Part shown: positions 8,413 through 17,868 of the stretch, one piece after another | Numbering within the stretch: position 1 is the first letter of the stretch | Layout: every line of letters starts with the position of its first letter | NCBI RefSeq assembly: GCF_030680395.1 | Contig: NZ_JAUXVR010000014.1 | Location: 1 to 64,000 of the forward strand | Length of the DNA: 64,000 nt | Origin: Methylobacter sp. | GTDB taxonomy: Bacteria > Pseudomonadota > Gammaproteobacteria > Methylococcales > Methylomonadaceae | Reading direction: 5' to 3' | Program-made: the position numbers and the translations under genes | The notes under the pieces: generated by a model | The model's input: the letters and a program-made list of their open reading frames with translations, nothing else | Databases searched by the model: none | What the model was told of the DNA's origin: nothing

Positions 8413-10090
8413 GCAGCTGGTCAGGAGATATATTAAAGTAAGTCGTCATCGATAATTGCTCGGGCAGCTGCACGAGTTTAAGGCGCAAGCTCTCGATAAA
8501 TAATGCCTGTTTTACGGTATTGAATTGATTTTGTTTTAACTCGGCTTCCACTTTGTGCATATAGCCGCCGACTGCACTTTCAGCCAACAACGAAGTGACG
8601 GTCAGCATCGCCGGAGCAATAACCAGATCATGCAGTCCTATGCCGCCCATATAGAAGCTGATTGCAATAACGGTGGCATCGGCAGTCGCTCTGGTTGCCC
8701 GCAAACTGTTTAAGACCATTGGCTGTTCTTGTAATTTGTAATACAAACGATGCGCGGCGCTTTCTACATCCTGCTGAAAAGACAGATGATAATTTTTTGC
8801 CGCTTGAGCAAAATCCTGTAACGCGTCCTGTCGCTGGCTGCGTAACACTCCGTTTAGCTGCCGCCACCATTGGTTTTTGTCGTCCTTATCCAGCAGTTTG
8901 TCCGCCAGTTGAATCAGCGTATGTTCGGCTATTTGATTTAATAAGGCTATTTCGTAACTGCTGTCTGAAATATGCAGTCTCTTGCGCCCCAGCTTCATAA
9001 TTTGCCTGACCGGCCAAGTCAATACTTGGCGGGTACCGGCCAGAATACGGGCTAATCCGGGGATTTCCATTAAATTCAGCAATTCAGTCATCGCAAGCTG
9101 AAAGGTTTCATAATGATGCGGATGATTCAGGTAATCGCGCTGATAGCTTTCCATCGCTTGCTTGATCATAAGATCAACTAATTCATGCCAATCATTTAAT
9201 GCCTGATGCTCGGCAAAAACCGGTTCCAACCAGGTTTGCCAGTGTCGCTTCAATAATTCCTGTTCAAAACGCGCGTGTTTTTCAGGCCTTACCTTATTTG
9301 CTAATTGCTTAAGCAGCTGTTGCCTGGACTCCGGCCAGACAGGCAGGCCTCCGGGTTTTTGGTAATACAGCGGAACGACCTCCGGAAATTCATCGGTTCT
9401 GGCTTGCTGCCACTTTTCTTGTAATGACTGGATAATGATCGACTCTGAGCCTTCAACCAATTTATTCAGGCAAATAATGGTCGGTTGATGCAGCTCTTCA
9501 AGAGCAGCCATGATGTCCCAGACCGATTGATCGGCATATTTTTCCTTGCTGACCACCAGAATCACCATATCCGCCAAGGCAATCGCCCTGATGACGCCTT
9601 CACGGTAAGTCGCTGAATCTATCGAATCGAAATCGGGCGTGTCCCATAAAACGCCATGCGGCAAAAGCTTTGAATCGGTGGTATTTTCGGTTAGCGAATA
9701 GCAATCATGCCGGTCTTTGCTTAGCTGCGCTTGTTGCAATTGTTGAAATCGGCCGAAGTAACGTTGCAGGCCGGTACAGTCAGCAAGATTGACGCCGTTG
9801 CAAAAACCTTGGGGATGAATGGTATAACCGGCCAAAGGACTGACTCCGGCAATATTACTATTTAATAACACGTTGACCAGCGAGCTTTTTCCGGCCTGAG
9901 TCGGTCCCACCACAGCCATGTGCAATAACGGTTCCTGCGACGCCTCAATTAGCTGACCCTTGCGTATAAAGGCTTCCGCCAAAATAAGCTGATCAATCCG
10001 CTGTTGATAGCTTGTTTTAACAGACTCATTGCCCTGTTGAGCCAAAACCGCCTGGTACCGTTGTTTTAATAATTGGATAAATTCCAGCAT
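8360..10090 (-). CDS. Dynamin-like GTPase, partner of the downstream GTPase
   Basis: The 576-residue protein has P-loop GPTQAGKSS (about residues 62-70) and G3 DTPDF (about 150-154). A weak G4 NKLV (about 209-212) lacks the usual Asp, so base specificity may be relaxed. It continues as a long helical region with one or two hydrophobic stretches near residues 480-515. It is the first gene of an overlapping pair with a second GTPase and is encoded divergently from a small lipoprotein. The matching architecture and the overlap suggest that the two GTPases form a hetero-oligomer, as known for some bacterial dynamin-like pairs. Confidence 0.75.
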   Translation of the reverse strand: MLEFIQLLKQRYQAVLAQQGNESVKTSYQQRIDQLILAEAFIRKGQLIEASQEPLLHMAVVGPTQAGKSSLVNVLLNSNIAGVSPLAGYTIHPQGFCNGVNLADCTGLQRYFGRFQQLQQAQLSKDRHDCYSLTENTTDSKLLPHGVLWDTPDFDSIDSATYREGVIRAIALADMVILVVSKEKYADQSVWDIMAALEELHQPTIICLNKLVEGSESIIIQSLQEKWQQARTDEFPEVVPLYYQKPGGLPVWPESRQQLLKQLANKVRPEKHARFEQELLKRHWQTWLEPVFAEHQALNDWHELVDLMIKQAMESYQRDYLNHPHHYETFQLAMTELLNLMEIPGLARILAGTRQVLTWPVRQIMKLGRKRLHISDSSYEIALLNQIAEHTLIQLADKLLDKDDKNQWWRQLNGVLRSQRQDALQDFAQAAKNYHLSFQQDVESAAHRLYYKLQEQPMVLNSLRATRATADATVIAISFYMGGIGLHDLVIAPAMLTVTSLLAESAVGGYMHKVEAELKQNQFNTVKQALFIESLRLKLVQLPEQLSMTTYFNISPDQLRAAELQLTEKRHGLRLL

Positions 10091-10219
10091 AAAAAGCTAG
10101 CTCAGGATTATAATGACTGACTATTTTACTTTGTTTGGCGATCCTGCGTTATATAATCACAATCGCAAACCATGTAAATAGCATGACATGCGTCCCTACT
10201 TAAACCTGAGGTTATCTTT

Positions 10220-10645
10220 ATGAAGAAAATACGTATTCTTCTGCTCATTCTCTTCTGCACATCTTTAATTGCGTGCAGTAAGGGGCAACAAATTAACGGT
10301 CATAATACCCGTACTGCCTATAGATCAGTAAAGGCATTAAAGAACCGTTTATCTCCCGATGCTCGTATTGAATTTGAAGTTTCTTTCTGGACGCTTCGCG
10401 ATTCCATTAAAAGTGAAAAAGAATTCCTTAACACTGTTGACGGTAAAAAACCCGAAGAAATTATTGCATTGGGCAAAGAACTTTATCAACAACGGAAAAA
10501 CTCCGGCTTTGCAGGTTACGAGAAATATGCCAGTTGGGAAGAAATGATTGCCAAATTCGGCAAGGAAAGAATCGATCAGGATAACCGTAAAGGTAAAAAA
10601 GAAGATCCTAAAGACAAAGCCAACGAAGTTTTGTACAAGCTCTAA
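10220..10645 (+). CDS. Small lipoprotein (possibly DUF6694-like)
   Basis: This 141-residue protein has a lipoprotein signal peptide with lipobox LIAC; the Cys would be lipidated at about residue 19. The mature part is charged and helical, with the C-terminal half rich in Lys and Glu. It resembles the DUF6694 lipoproteins as I remember them, but I could not check this. The ATG has GAGG upstream. It is divergent from the GTPase pair and ends two bases before the stop of the convergent coiled-coil gene. Confidence 0.65.
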   Translation: MKKIRILLLILFCTSLIACSKGQQINGHNTRTAYRSVKALKNRLSPDARIEFEVSFWTLRDSIKSEKEFLNTVDGKKPEEIIALGKELYQQRKNSGFAGYEKYASWEEMIAKFGKERIDQDNRKGKKEDPKDKANEVLYKL

Positions 10646-10647
10646 GG

Positions 10648-11340
10648 TTACCGGCTGGGCAAGGCTTTTTGATCAATTAGCACCGCAACAAATTGACTTG
10701 CCTCAGCGATCGTCTGCTCCATCGCCCGGATAAGCTGGGAAATATCAATGCCTATCTCAATAAATTCATGCCTTAATGCCGCGATCGCTTGAGCATTAAG
10801 GTTGTGCTTAAGATATAGCACCTGATCTTTAAATGCCGCCAATACCGGCTGAATTTTCGCTTCGGCTTTTTGCATAGACCTGATAAGCCGGGCGTAATTT
10901 TGTCTGGCCACCTTTAGCTGCTGCTTGCTGTGGGCGCGCAAGTTACGGTTAGTGTATTCACTAAGCTCATTTTCCCATTCTACAAACAGTGCTTCGCTAA
11001 CCTCTTCAATCGCCCTGATTCTGTCGCTTACCGCATCGGATTTAGCACAGCAAAACTGATACTGCCTGTTGAGCAGGTTGTATTTATGGTCCAGTGCCGT
11101 TTCATTGACGCAGACTAAAGTTTTAAAACGCTCCAGCGCATCTTCAAACTCGTTTCTAGTCTCCTGCAAATCCACGCAGACCTGTTCGACATGAGAAACA
11201 ACTATGTCGCGCTTATGCTCCCCAATGGACTCTCTGGCGCTGTAATAAACGGTACGGATTTTTTTTGAAAGAAAACTGCTGATTAAATTTAACGTTTTTT
11301 GTGCCATATCGTTTGCTGGCGGTTTGTTATGATCGGCCAT
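10648..11340 (-). CDS. Hypothetical coiled-coil protein
   Basis: The 230-residue protein has no signal peptide or membrane segment and is almost wholly helical, with long stretches of coiled-coil character and many Glu, Arg and Gln residues. The family is not recognised. It is on the same strand as the two GTPases but separated from them by the opposed lipoprotein gene. A functional link with the GTPases is possible and unproven. Its 3' end almost meets that of the lipoprotein, so the two genes are convergent. Confidence 0.55.
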   Translation of the reverse strand: MADHNKPPANDMAQKTLNLISSFLSKKIRTVYYSARESIGEHKRDIVVSHVEQVCVDLQETRNEFEDALERFKTLVCVNETALDHKYNLLNRQYQFCCAKSDAVSDRIRAIEEVSEALFVEWENELSEYTNRNLRAHSKQQLKVARQNYARLIRSMQKAEAKIQPVLAAFKDQVLYLKHNLNAQAIAALRHEFIEIGIDISQLIRAMEQTIAEASQFVAVLIDQKALPSR

Positions 11341-11409
11341 TGGAACCTTGGTTTATTTGCTTGAATTTTATCATTAGGGTTTGTAAGTCAATGGCTGCAC
11401 ACGAAATAG

Positions 11410-11535
11410 CTTTTTTATCTCGTTTCCAATCGTCGTTATACACATCTCGACGTAGTCAGCCATTCCAGCGTCCATGCCAAAATGAAGGTCTGAACAGACT
11501 TGTGTATAAAAACGAGCGCAGCGCGTGGAAATGAG
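11410..11535. repeat. Dispersed repeat family B, copy 1 (short)
   Basis: The ends are inverted: CGTTTCCAATCGTCGTTATACACATCTCGA at the left and TGTGTATAAAAACGAGCGCAGCGCGTGGAAA at the right (these are two separate arms with mismatches). Inside is CCATTCCAGCGTCCAT. The same blocks return at 28770-29070 and 43575-43940. No gene is inside, so it looks like a non-autonomous element. Confidence 0.6.
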
Positions 11536-11541
11536 ATGAAT

Positions 11542-12930
11542 CTATTCACGCCGCCAACTGGTTGTGCCGTCGGGAGAGTCTTCCAGAATCACGCCCAGCT
11601 CTTTCAGGTCGTTACGTATTTTATCGGCCAATGCCCAGTCTTTGGCTTTTTTTGCATCCAGTCGCGCCTGGATTTGTTGTTCGACTGTTTCCTCCTCAAG
11701 TACAGCAGCATCCCCGCTACCTTTAAGAAAAGCATCTGGATCATCCTGTAAAATCCCCAGCAAGCCGCTTAAATATTTCAACGTAGCCGCCAAGGCGCAA
11801 GCTTTCTGCTGATCGGTTTCTTTGGCTTTATTCAGGTCTCTGGCTAAATCAAATAACACTGCCAGTGCGACCGGCGTATTAAAGTCATCATCCATCGCCT
11901 GTTCAAAACGGGTTTTATAAGCTTCCTCAATCGCCGCCTCGGCTGTAGTTTCCACGCCTCGCAAGGCGGTATAAAGGCGCGTTAAAGCCGCTTTGGCATC
12001 ATTAAGCTGTTCATCGGAATAATTCAGCGGACTGCGGTAATGACTGGAAAGAATGAAAAAGCGGATAATCTCCGGTTTATACTGATTTAATACTTCGCGC
12101 ACGGTAAAAAAATTCCCCAATGACTTGGACATTTTTTCATCATCAACACGCACAAAACCGTTGTGCATCCACACATTGACGAATTTCTCGCCGGTCGCCC
12201 CCTCCGACTGGGCTATCTCATTTTCATGATGCGGAAACTGTAAATCCATACCGCCGCCGTGGATGTCGAAATGATTCCCAAGGCAACAGGTAGACATCGC
12301 CGAACATTCGATATGCCAGCCGGGACGGCCCAAACCCCACGGCGAATCCCAGGCGGGTTCATTGGCTTTAGCCATCTTCCACAACACAAAATCCATAGGG
12401 TTGCGCTTTGCAAGATCGACATCGACCCGCTCACCGGCCTGCAAATCGTCCAGGTTCTTACCCGATAACCGGCCGTAATCTTTAAACTTGGTCACCGCAT
12501 AAAACACATCGCCATTACTGCCGACATAAGCGAGATCTTTGTCCATCAAGGTTTTAATCATCGCAATAATATCGGTAATAGACTGCGTTGCCCTCGGCTC
12601 AAGATCAGGCGGCAAAACAGCCAGCGCTCGCTCGTCCTCGTGCATCGCATCGATAAACCGCTCAGTCAGCTTGGCGTATTCTTCGTTGTTTTCGATGGCC
12701 CGCTGAATAATTTTGTCATCAATATCGGTAATATTGCGCACATAGGTCAGCTCATAACCCTGATAGCGGAAATAACGCGCAACCGTATCAAACACCACCA
12801 TGACGCGCGCATGACCGATATGACAGTAATCATAAACCGTCATGCCGCAGACATACATGCCGACTTTACCCGCTACACGCGGCTGAAACGGTTCTTTCTT
12901 TCGGGTCAGGGTGTTATATATTTTCAGCAT
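11542..12930 (-). CDS. cysS: Cysteinyl-tRNA synthetase
   Basis: The 462-residue class I aminoacyl-tRNA synthetase attaches Cys to tRNA-Cys in the cytoplasm. The N-terminus [11 protein letters not shown] and the zinc-site Cys in YVCGMTVYD are typical. The HIGH motif appears as HIGHA at about residues 37-41, and the KMSKS loop is present as KMSKSLGNF near residue 268. Further zinc ligands sit in the HIECSAM and GGGMDL regions. Length and order match the family, and nothing is missing. It stands alone, divergent from the cyclophilin gene. Confidence 0.97.
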   Translation of the reverse strand: MLKIYNTLTRKKEPFQPRVAGKVGMYVCGMTVYDYCHIGHARVMVVFDTVARYFRYQGYELTYVRNITDIDDKIIQRAIENNEEYAKLTERFIDAMHEDERALAVLPPDLEPRATQSITDIIAMIKTLMDKDLAYVGSNGDVFYAVTKFKDYGRLSGKNLDDLQAGERVDVDLAKRNPMDFVLWKMAKANEPAWDSPWGLGRPGWHIECSAMSTCCLGNHFDIHGGGMDLQFPHHENEIAQSEGATGEKFVNVWMHNGFVRVDDEKMSKSLGNFFTVREVLNQYKPEIIRFFILSSHYRSPLNYSDEQLNDAKAALTRLYTALRGVETTAEAAIEEAYKTRFEQAMDDDFNTPVALAVLFDLARDLNKAKETDQQKACALAATLKYLSGLLGILQDDPDAFLKGSGDAAVLEEETVEQQIQARLDAKKAKDWALADKIRNDLKELGVILEDSPDGTTSWRRE

Positions 12931-13078
12931 GTCATTAAATAATTCGGTTAGGCGATGTTTTCATTGCCGATCAGTCGAGGCAGGTTAAACAAAACGGTAC
13001 AATCTACCAAGCACATGCTTCTCTTTCAAGACAAAAACACTTAAAATCTGTTCTTTGCATCACTCTCTAAGGAAATCC

Positions 13079-13660
13079 ATGCGTACTTTCATTTTCTCCA
13101 TGATGCTGCTTTTAACCACAACACTCTCATTTGCAACGGAAAATAAAATGTCTGATACACCATCAAAAGTTAAATTAACAACCTCGCTGGGTGAAATTAT
13201 TATTCAGCTGAATCCTGAAAAAGCGCCTATTTCATCGGCAAATTTTTTGACTTACGTTAATGAAGGCTTTTACAACAACACCATTTTCCATCGCGTAATC
13301 CCCGGATTTATGGCGCAAGGCGGCGGCTTTGATACTGATTTTAATCAAAAAGCGGTTCACGATCCTATCAAAAACGAAGCCGATAACGGCTTGACAAACA
13401 AACGCGGTTCAATAGCCATGGCGCGCACCAATGTGCCGGATTCGGCAACAGCCCAATTTTTTATCAATTATAAAGATAACGCCTCGCTGAATCATACCAG
13501 TCCAACGCCAAGCGGCTGGGGCTATGCTGTATTTGGCGAAGTCATTGAAGGCATGGATGTTGTCGATGCCATGGCTAAACAACCTACCGGTAACCGCGGC
13601 GGACATCAGGACGTGCCTAAAACCGACATCATCGTCGAAAAAGCTGAAGTTATAGAGTAG
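13079..13660 (+). CDS. Periplasmic peptidyl-prolyl cis-trans isomerase (cyclophilin)
   Basis: Cyclophilin-type PPIase that speeds proline isomerisation during folding. The N-terminus [19 protein letters not shown] is a signal peptide, so this copy acts in the periplasm, like E. coli PpiA. The catalytic core is visible as [14 protein letters not shown] and later [11 protein letters not shown] start at ATG 13079, because AAGGA lies just upstream; an in-frame upstream ATG would put charged residues before the signal peptide. It is 193 residues long, normal for the family, and is followed after about 90 bases by lpxH on the same strand. Confidence 0.9.
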   Translation: MRTFIFSMMLLLTTTLSFATENKMSDTPSKVKLTTSLGEIIIQLNPEKAPISSANFLTYVNEGFYNNTIFHRVIPGFMAQGGGFDTDFNQKAVHDPIKNEADNGLTNKRGSIAMARTNVPDSATAQFFINYKDNASLNHTSPTPSGWGYAVFGEVIEGMDVVDAMAKQPTGNRGGHQDVPKTDIIVEKAEVIE

Positions 13661-13707
13661 ACGAAAGGCGCAAGGCTAAAGGCGAAAGGTACCGACACGG
13701 CACCCGT

Positions 13708-13746
13708 CTTTAGCCCTTTAGCCCTTTAGCCCTTTAGCCCTTTGCC
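13708..13746 (+). repeat. Tandem 9-base repeat next to the lpxH start
   Basis: CTTTAGCCC is repeated four times, with a fifth partial copy (TTTGCC), and ends six bases before the TTG start codon of lpxH. Just upstream, AAGGCTAAAGGCGAAAGG carries similar words in inverted sense. A simple-sequence tract here could change in copy number and alter the spacing to the start. Confidence 0.8.
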
Positions 13747-13751
13747 TCCCC

Positions 13752-14477
13752 TTGAATCAAGAAATCCTGTTTATCTCAGACCTGCATATTTCCCTGGAAA
13801 AACCTGAAATCACCCGTCGGTTTCTTTCATTCTTGAGCGATAGAGCACCCAAAGCTGCCGCCGTTTATATACTGGGTGATCTTTTCGATGCCTGGATAGG
13901 CGACGACGACTTTACCCCACCTAATAATAAAATCCGAAAACAGCTTAAACAACTGACTAGTTCAGGTACAGCGGTTTATTTACAGCAAGGCAACCGCGAT
14001 TTTCTGCTGGGTAAACAATTTTCCGAGGATACCGGCATTACGCTTATCGATGAGTACGCAGTGATCGATTTGCATGGCACGCCGACGCTACTCACACACG
14101 GCGATTTACTGTGTACCGATGACCTGCCCTATCAGGCATTTCGCACCAAATCGCATACGCCTGAATGGCAACAAGCCGTGCTGTCCAAACCCTTATTTTT
14201 ACGTTTACTGGCGGCGCGCTGGTATCGTGTACGCAGCTATTTCCACAAACGCAAAAAATCCCAGGACATTATGGATGTTAATCAGGACACGGTGCTTAAC
14301 GTTATGCGTGAACGACACTGCTTGCGCTTGATCCACGGACATACGCACCGCCCTGCCATCCATAATTTTAAAATAGGCGATCAATCTGCCCAGCGTTTTG
14401 TACTTGCCGCATGGAGCAAGAATACAGCCGAAGTATTATGCTGGAACAGTAATGGTTATCAAATTGAAGCCCTTTAG
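13752..14477 (+). CDS. lpxH: UDP-2,3-diacylglucosamine diphosphatase
   Basis: Hydrolyses UDP-2,3-diacylglucosamine to lipid X in lipid A biosynthesis at the inner membrane. The calcineurin-like metallophosphatase motifs are all seen: DLHIS (residues 10-14), GDLFDAWIGDD (about 42-52), GNRDF (about 80-84), a THGD and the final HGHTHRP. The 241-residue length is normal. The start appears to be TTG, with no clear Shine-Dalgarno because a 9-base tandem repeat occupies the place. Upstream TTG or GTG alternatives are not better supported. Confidence 0.93.
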   Translation: MNQEILFISDLHISLEKPEITRRFLSFLSDRAPKAAAVYILGDLFDAWIGDDDFTPPNNKIRKQLKQLTSSGTAVYLQQGNRDFLLGKQFSEDTGITLIDEYAVIDLHGTPTLLTHGDLLCTDDLPYQAFRTKSHTPEWQQAVLSKPLFLRLLAARWYRVRSYFHKRKKSQDIMDVNQDTVLNVMRERHCLRLIHGHTHRPAIHNFKIGDQSAQRFVLAAWSKNTAEVLCWNSNGYQIEAL

Positions 14478-14969
14478 CCTATCCGTTCGTTTTATGGCAT
14501 CAACAATCGGTAATCCATACTCAACGCTTTCAGTTTAAGCAATATCGTAAAAAGCAATCTTTCGTCGAATACCCCTCTCCCCACGTCTGCCGCCAGCATT
14601 TAAAATTAATGGCATTTCAAACAGTCATCCGTAGCGGATTCTCTTGAAAAACTTAAAACCTTCGCAACGAATATAGATTTCTGCTCTATCCAAAATTGAC
14701 ATAACCCAGAGTGATGTGGGTTATGCAGGAGGTAGAGTAATGCAGGAGCAATTACCGGACACCCTGAGTTTTATCAAAACGTTACAGGAAATCGTTTTAC
14801 ACCAAAGCCTATAAAATTTGACTTTTGGGGCAAAATCATTAAATTTAGGCTCCTAGAGTGAAAATTTCCTGTATCTATGGAGCATGAAAACCACCCTAAA
14901 AACTAATATTAGTCATAAAAACATAATCACTATTCTGTCAAATTAACAGAATACCAGGAGAAATATAAT
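14478..14969. other. Long intergenic region upstream of xoxF
   Basis: This 492-base gap holds no credible gene. It contains a short hairpin at about 14699-14724 (CATAACCCA - TGTGGGTTATG), next to GGAGGTAGAGTAATGCAGGAGCAATTACCGG, words shared in inverted form with 51010-51090. The last 100 bases should contain the xoxF promoter and 5' leader. AGGAGAAAT just before 14970 is a strong ribosome-binding site. Confidence 0.5.
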
Positions 14970-16826
14970 ATGAAGAAGCCTTTGAAAAGTTGGCTGCTTG
15001 CTTCCAGTGTGGCTGCTTTATTAGCTGCACCAGCAGTTTCAACTGCTAACAGCGATCTTGAAAAACTCACCCAAAACCCAGCCAACTGGGCATCTTGGGG
15101 TGGTGATTACGCAGGTACTCGTTACAGCAAACTCAGTGAAATCAACGCTACTAACGTAAAAACACTGCAACCAGCCTGGTCTTTTTCTACAGGCGTCTTG
15201 CGTGGACACGAAGGCGGCCCATTGGTTGTTAATGATGTTCTTTACATTCACACACCTTTTCCTAACACCGTTTACGCAATCGATCAAAAAACCCAATCTG
15301 TAATCTGGGAATTCACGCCAACACAAGATGCTGACGTGACTATTCCGGTTATGTGTTGCGACACCGTCAACCGCGGTTTGGCTTACGGTGACGGCAAAAT
15401 CTTCTTGCAACAATCCGATACCGTTTTAACTGCGTTGGACGCTAAAACCGGTAAACGTGTCTGGAGCGTACAAAATGGCGACCCTAAACTGGGTATGACC
15501 AACACAAACGCGCCTTTAGTTGTTAAAGACAAAGTGCTAACCGGTATTTCCGGTGGTGAATTTGGTGTTCGCGGTTTCTTGGCGGCTTATGACATCAACA
15601 CTGGCGAGTTGGCTTGGAAAGGCTACAGCATTGGCCCAGATAAAGACACACTGATTGACCCCAAGAAAACAACTACCTGGAAAGATGGAAAAGTTACACC
15701 TGTCGGCGCTAACTCAAGCACAAGCACTTGGGAAGGCGACCAATGGAAAATCGGCGGCGGTACAACTTGGGGCTGGACCAGCTACGACCCTAAATTGAAT
15801 CTGATCTATTACGGATCAGGCAACCCATCCACATGGAACCCTGTACAACGTCCAGGCGACAACAAGTGGTCTATGTCATTGTGGGCTCGTGACGCAGACA
15901 CAGGTGAAGTTAAATGGGTTTACCAAATGACTCCACATGATGAATGGGATTTTGACGGTATCAACGAAACTGTCCTGGTTGACCAGGATGTTAAAGGCAA
16001 AATGCACAAAACCATCGTGCATTTCGACCGTAACGGTTTTGGCTATACTTTAGATCGTGAAACTGGCGAATTGCTTGTTGCTGAAAAATTCGACAAATCA
16101 GTTAACTGGGCAACTCATGTCGACATGAACACCGGTCGTCCACAAGTTGTATCCAAATACAGTACTGAGCAAAACGGCGAAGACGTTAACACAAAAGGCG
16201 TTTGCCCTGCTGCGTTAGGAAGTAAAAACCAACAACCGGTTTCTTACTCTCCACAAACCGGCTTGTTCTATATCTCCGGTAACCACTTGTGCATGGACTA
16301 CGAACCATTCGAAGTTTCATACACAGCCGGTCAACCTTACGTTGGCGCTACGTTAACCATGATGCCCGCTGGCGCGGATGTATTGACTGGTAAGCCGGAC
16401 GACTCAACCAATCTGGGTCAGTTCACAGCTTTCGACGCTAAAACCGGCAAAATCGCTTGGTCGAACAAAGAAACATTCTCTGTTTGGTCCGGTTCGGTTG
16501 CAACTGCAGGCGGCATAGTATTCTACGGTACTCTGGAAGGCTACTTGAAAGCGGTTGACGCTAAAACAGGTAAAGAACTGTACAAGTTCAAAACACCTTC
16601 CGGCATCATCGGCAACGTTAATACTTGGGAATATAACGGCAAGCAATATGTTGGCGTTCTTTCCGGTATCGGCGGTTGGGCTGGTATCGGTATCGCTGCC
16701 GGTCTTGACAGCGGTGAAGAAGGTTCAAACTCAGAAGGATTGGGAGCGGTTGGCGCATACAGAAGCCTAAGCTCTTACACTAAACTGGGCGGTACATTAA
16801 CTGTATTCGCATTACCCAGTAACTAA
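14970..16826 (+). CDS. xoxF: Lanthanide-dependent methanol dehydrogenase XoxF
   Basis: PQQ-dependent periplasmic methanol dehydrogenase, oxidising methanol to formaldehyde or formate. The 618-residue precursor has a signal peptide (about residues 1-26, cleaving near STA-NS). The vicinal disulfide Cys129-Cys130 stacks on PQQ. Metal ligands are expected at Glu197, Asn285 and Asp327, and the extra Asp329 in DEWDFDG marks the lanthanide XoxF type; the Ca-type MxaF has Ala there. Strong AGGAGAA ribosome-binding site, highly regular codon use and a strong terminator suggest high expression. xoxJ follows; xoxG is not adjacent. No mxaF is in the window. Confidence 0.96.
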   Translation: MKKPLKSWLLASSVAALLAAPAVSTANSDLEKLTQNPANWASWGGDYAGTRYSKLSEINATNVKTLQPAWSFSTGVLRGHEGGPLVVNDVLYIHTPFPNTVYAIDQKTQSVIWEFTPTQDADVTIPVMCCDTVNRGLAYGDGKIFLQQSDTVLTALDAKTGKRVWSVQNGDPKLGMTNTNAPLVVKDKVLTGISGGEFGVRGFLAAYDINTGELAWKGYSIGPDKDTLIDPKKTTTWKDGKVTPVGANSSTSTWEGDQWKIGGGTTWGWTSYDPKLNLIYYGSGNPSTWNPVQRPGDNKWSMSLWARDADTGEVKWVYQMTPHDEWDFDGINETVLVDQDVKGKMHKTIVHFDRNGFGYTLDRETGELLVAEKFDKSVNWATHVDMNTGRPQVVSKYSTEQNGEDVNTKGVCPAALGSKNQQPVSYSPQTGLFYISGNHLCMDYEPFEVSYTAGQPYVGATLTMMPAGADVLTGKPDDSTNLGQFTAFDAKTGKIAWSNKETFSVWSGSVATAGGIVFYGTLEGYLKAVDAKTGKELYKFKTPSGIIGNVNTWEYNGKQYVGVLSGIGGWAGIGIAAGLDSGEEGSNSEGLGAVGAYRSLSSYTKLGGTLTVFALPSN

Positions 16827-16854
16827 ATCGATCTGATTTTTTAGATTGTATTAA

Positions 16855-16890
16855 AAGCCCTGGTTGATTTATCAACCAGGGCTTTTTTTT
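16855..16890 (+). terminator. Rho-independent terminator after xoxF
   Basis: AAGCCCTGGTTGAT and ATCAACCAGGGCTT form a perfect 14-base stem with a 2-base loop, ending in a run of T. It separates xoxF from xoxJ, so much of the xoxF transcript should stop here, with xoxJ read through or from its own promoter. Confidence 0.9.
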
Positions 16891-16947
16891 GCCTGCTTAT
16901 GCAGTAAACTATTACGCCTTATTGTTCGATACACCAAGGAGATATTA

Positions 16948-17817
16948 ATGAGGACCTTACCTCAAAGTACAACATACTTAACCATCCTACTTTTAGCCGC
17001 ATTCAGTTTTACTGTTTCAGCGGGAGAAAAATTCAAGGTCTGCGCCGACCCGTTGAACCCCCCCTATTCCACTAAAAGCAAAGACGGCTTTGAAAATAAA
17101 ATCGCCGAACTGTTTGCCAAAGAGCTTGGACAGACCATCGAGTACACATGGTTGCCGCAACGACTCGGTTTTATCCGCAACACCTTAAATGCGCCGTTAA
17201 AAGACACCGACGTGGAAAGCAACGAATATAAATGCGACGTCATTATGGGCGTTCCTGCCGGCTACGAGCTTACCTTAACAACCTTGCCGTACTACAACTC
17301 GACTTATGTTCTGTTAATCGCCAAAGGACGCGGTTGGGATGACATTACCGATGCCGCCCAATTAGCCGATCTGCCGTTGCAAAGACAGGGAGCATTAAAA
17401 ATTGCGATGTTCGACCGTGGCCCCGGCACGACCTGGATGCAAAAAAACGGGCTGCTCGATTTGGGCATCCCTTATCAATCGATGTCAGGCGACGCTGATA
17501 ATAATGTAGCGATGCAGATAGAAAAAGATCTTAAAGCGAAGAAAATTGATATGGTTATTTTGTGGGGACCTATGGCTGGCTATGTCGTTGGACAAAGCCA
17601 AAAAAACAGTTACTCAATGATTCCGATGAAATCAACTCCTGACATGAAATTTGATTTTGCTATGGCGATGGGCGTGCGTAATGGCGACAAAGTAAGAAAA
17701 GAGGCCCTTAACAAGCTGATAGCGGCCAAAGCAGACGAGATTCGATCCATTATGGCCGGTTATCATATTCCTTTACTGCCAATGCCTAAGCAAGCTACTC
17801 ATGAAGACAACGATTAA
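16948..17817 (+). CDS. xoxJ: XoxJ-type periplasmic substrate-binding protein
   Basis: Member of the quinoprotein-dehydrogenase-associated family related to ABC transporter solute-binding proteins (type 2 fold). In other methylotrophs it is encoded beside xoxF and is thought to help mature or activate the enzyme. The start chosen is ATG 16948, with AAGGA upstream and a signal peptide ending at VSA-GE. The mature protein opens with KFKVCADPLNPPYS, the family signature. Length is 289 residues. A frame from 16864 would begin inside the xoxF terminator and is rejected. Ends before convergent malQ. Confidence 0.88.
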   Translation: MRTLPQSTTYLTILLLAAFSFTVSAGEKFKVCADPLNPPYSTKSKDGFENKIAELFAKELGQTIEYTWLPQRLGFIRNTLNAPLKDTDVESNEYKCDVIMGVPAGYELTLTTLPYYNSTYVLLIAKGRGWDDITDAAQLADLPLQRQGALKIAMFDRGPGTTWMQKNGLLDLGIPYQSMSGDADNNVAMQIEKDLKAKKIDMVILWGPMAGYVVGQSQKNSYSMIPMKSTPDMKFDFAMAMGVRNGDKVRKEALNKLIAAKADEIRSIMAGYHIPLLPMPKQATHEDND

Positions 17818-17832
17818 TCTTAACTAGCCTTT

Positions 17833-17864
17833 ATGCAGGGGCGACATCCAGGTCGCCCCTGCAT
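17833..17864. terminator. Perfect hairpin between convergent xoxJ and malQ
   Basis: ATGCAGGGGCGAC and GTCGCCCCTGCAT form a 13-base perfect stem with a 6-base loop. It lies between two convergent genes and has no long T-run, so it could be a weak two-way terminator or a REP-like palindrome. A related hairpin sits at 63968-64000. Confidence 0.55.
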
Positions 17865-17868
17865 ACCA

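Noticed and set aside
11300-11540. Two short plus-strand frames
   Set aside because: They are translations of the family B repeat and have no homology signal or ribosome-binding site.
16864-16947. Upstream extension of xoxJ
   Set aside because: It would start inside the xoxF terminator hairpin; ATG 16948 with AAGGA and a signal peptide is far better.
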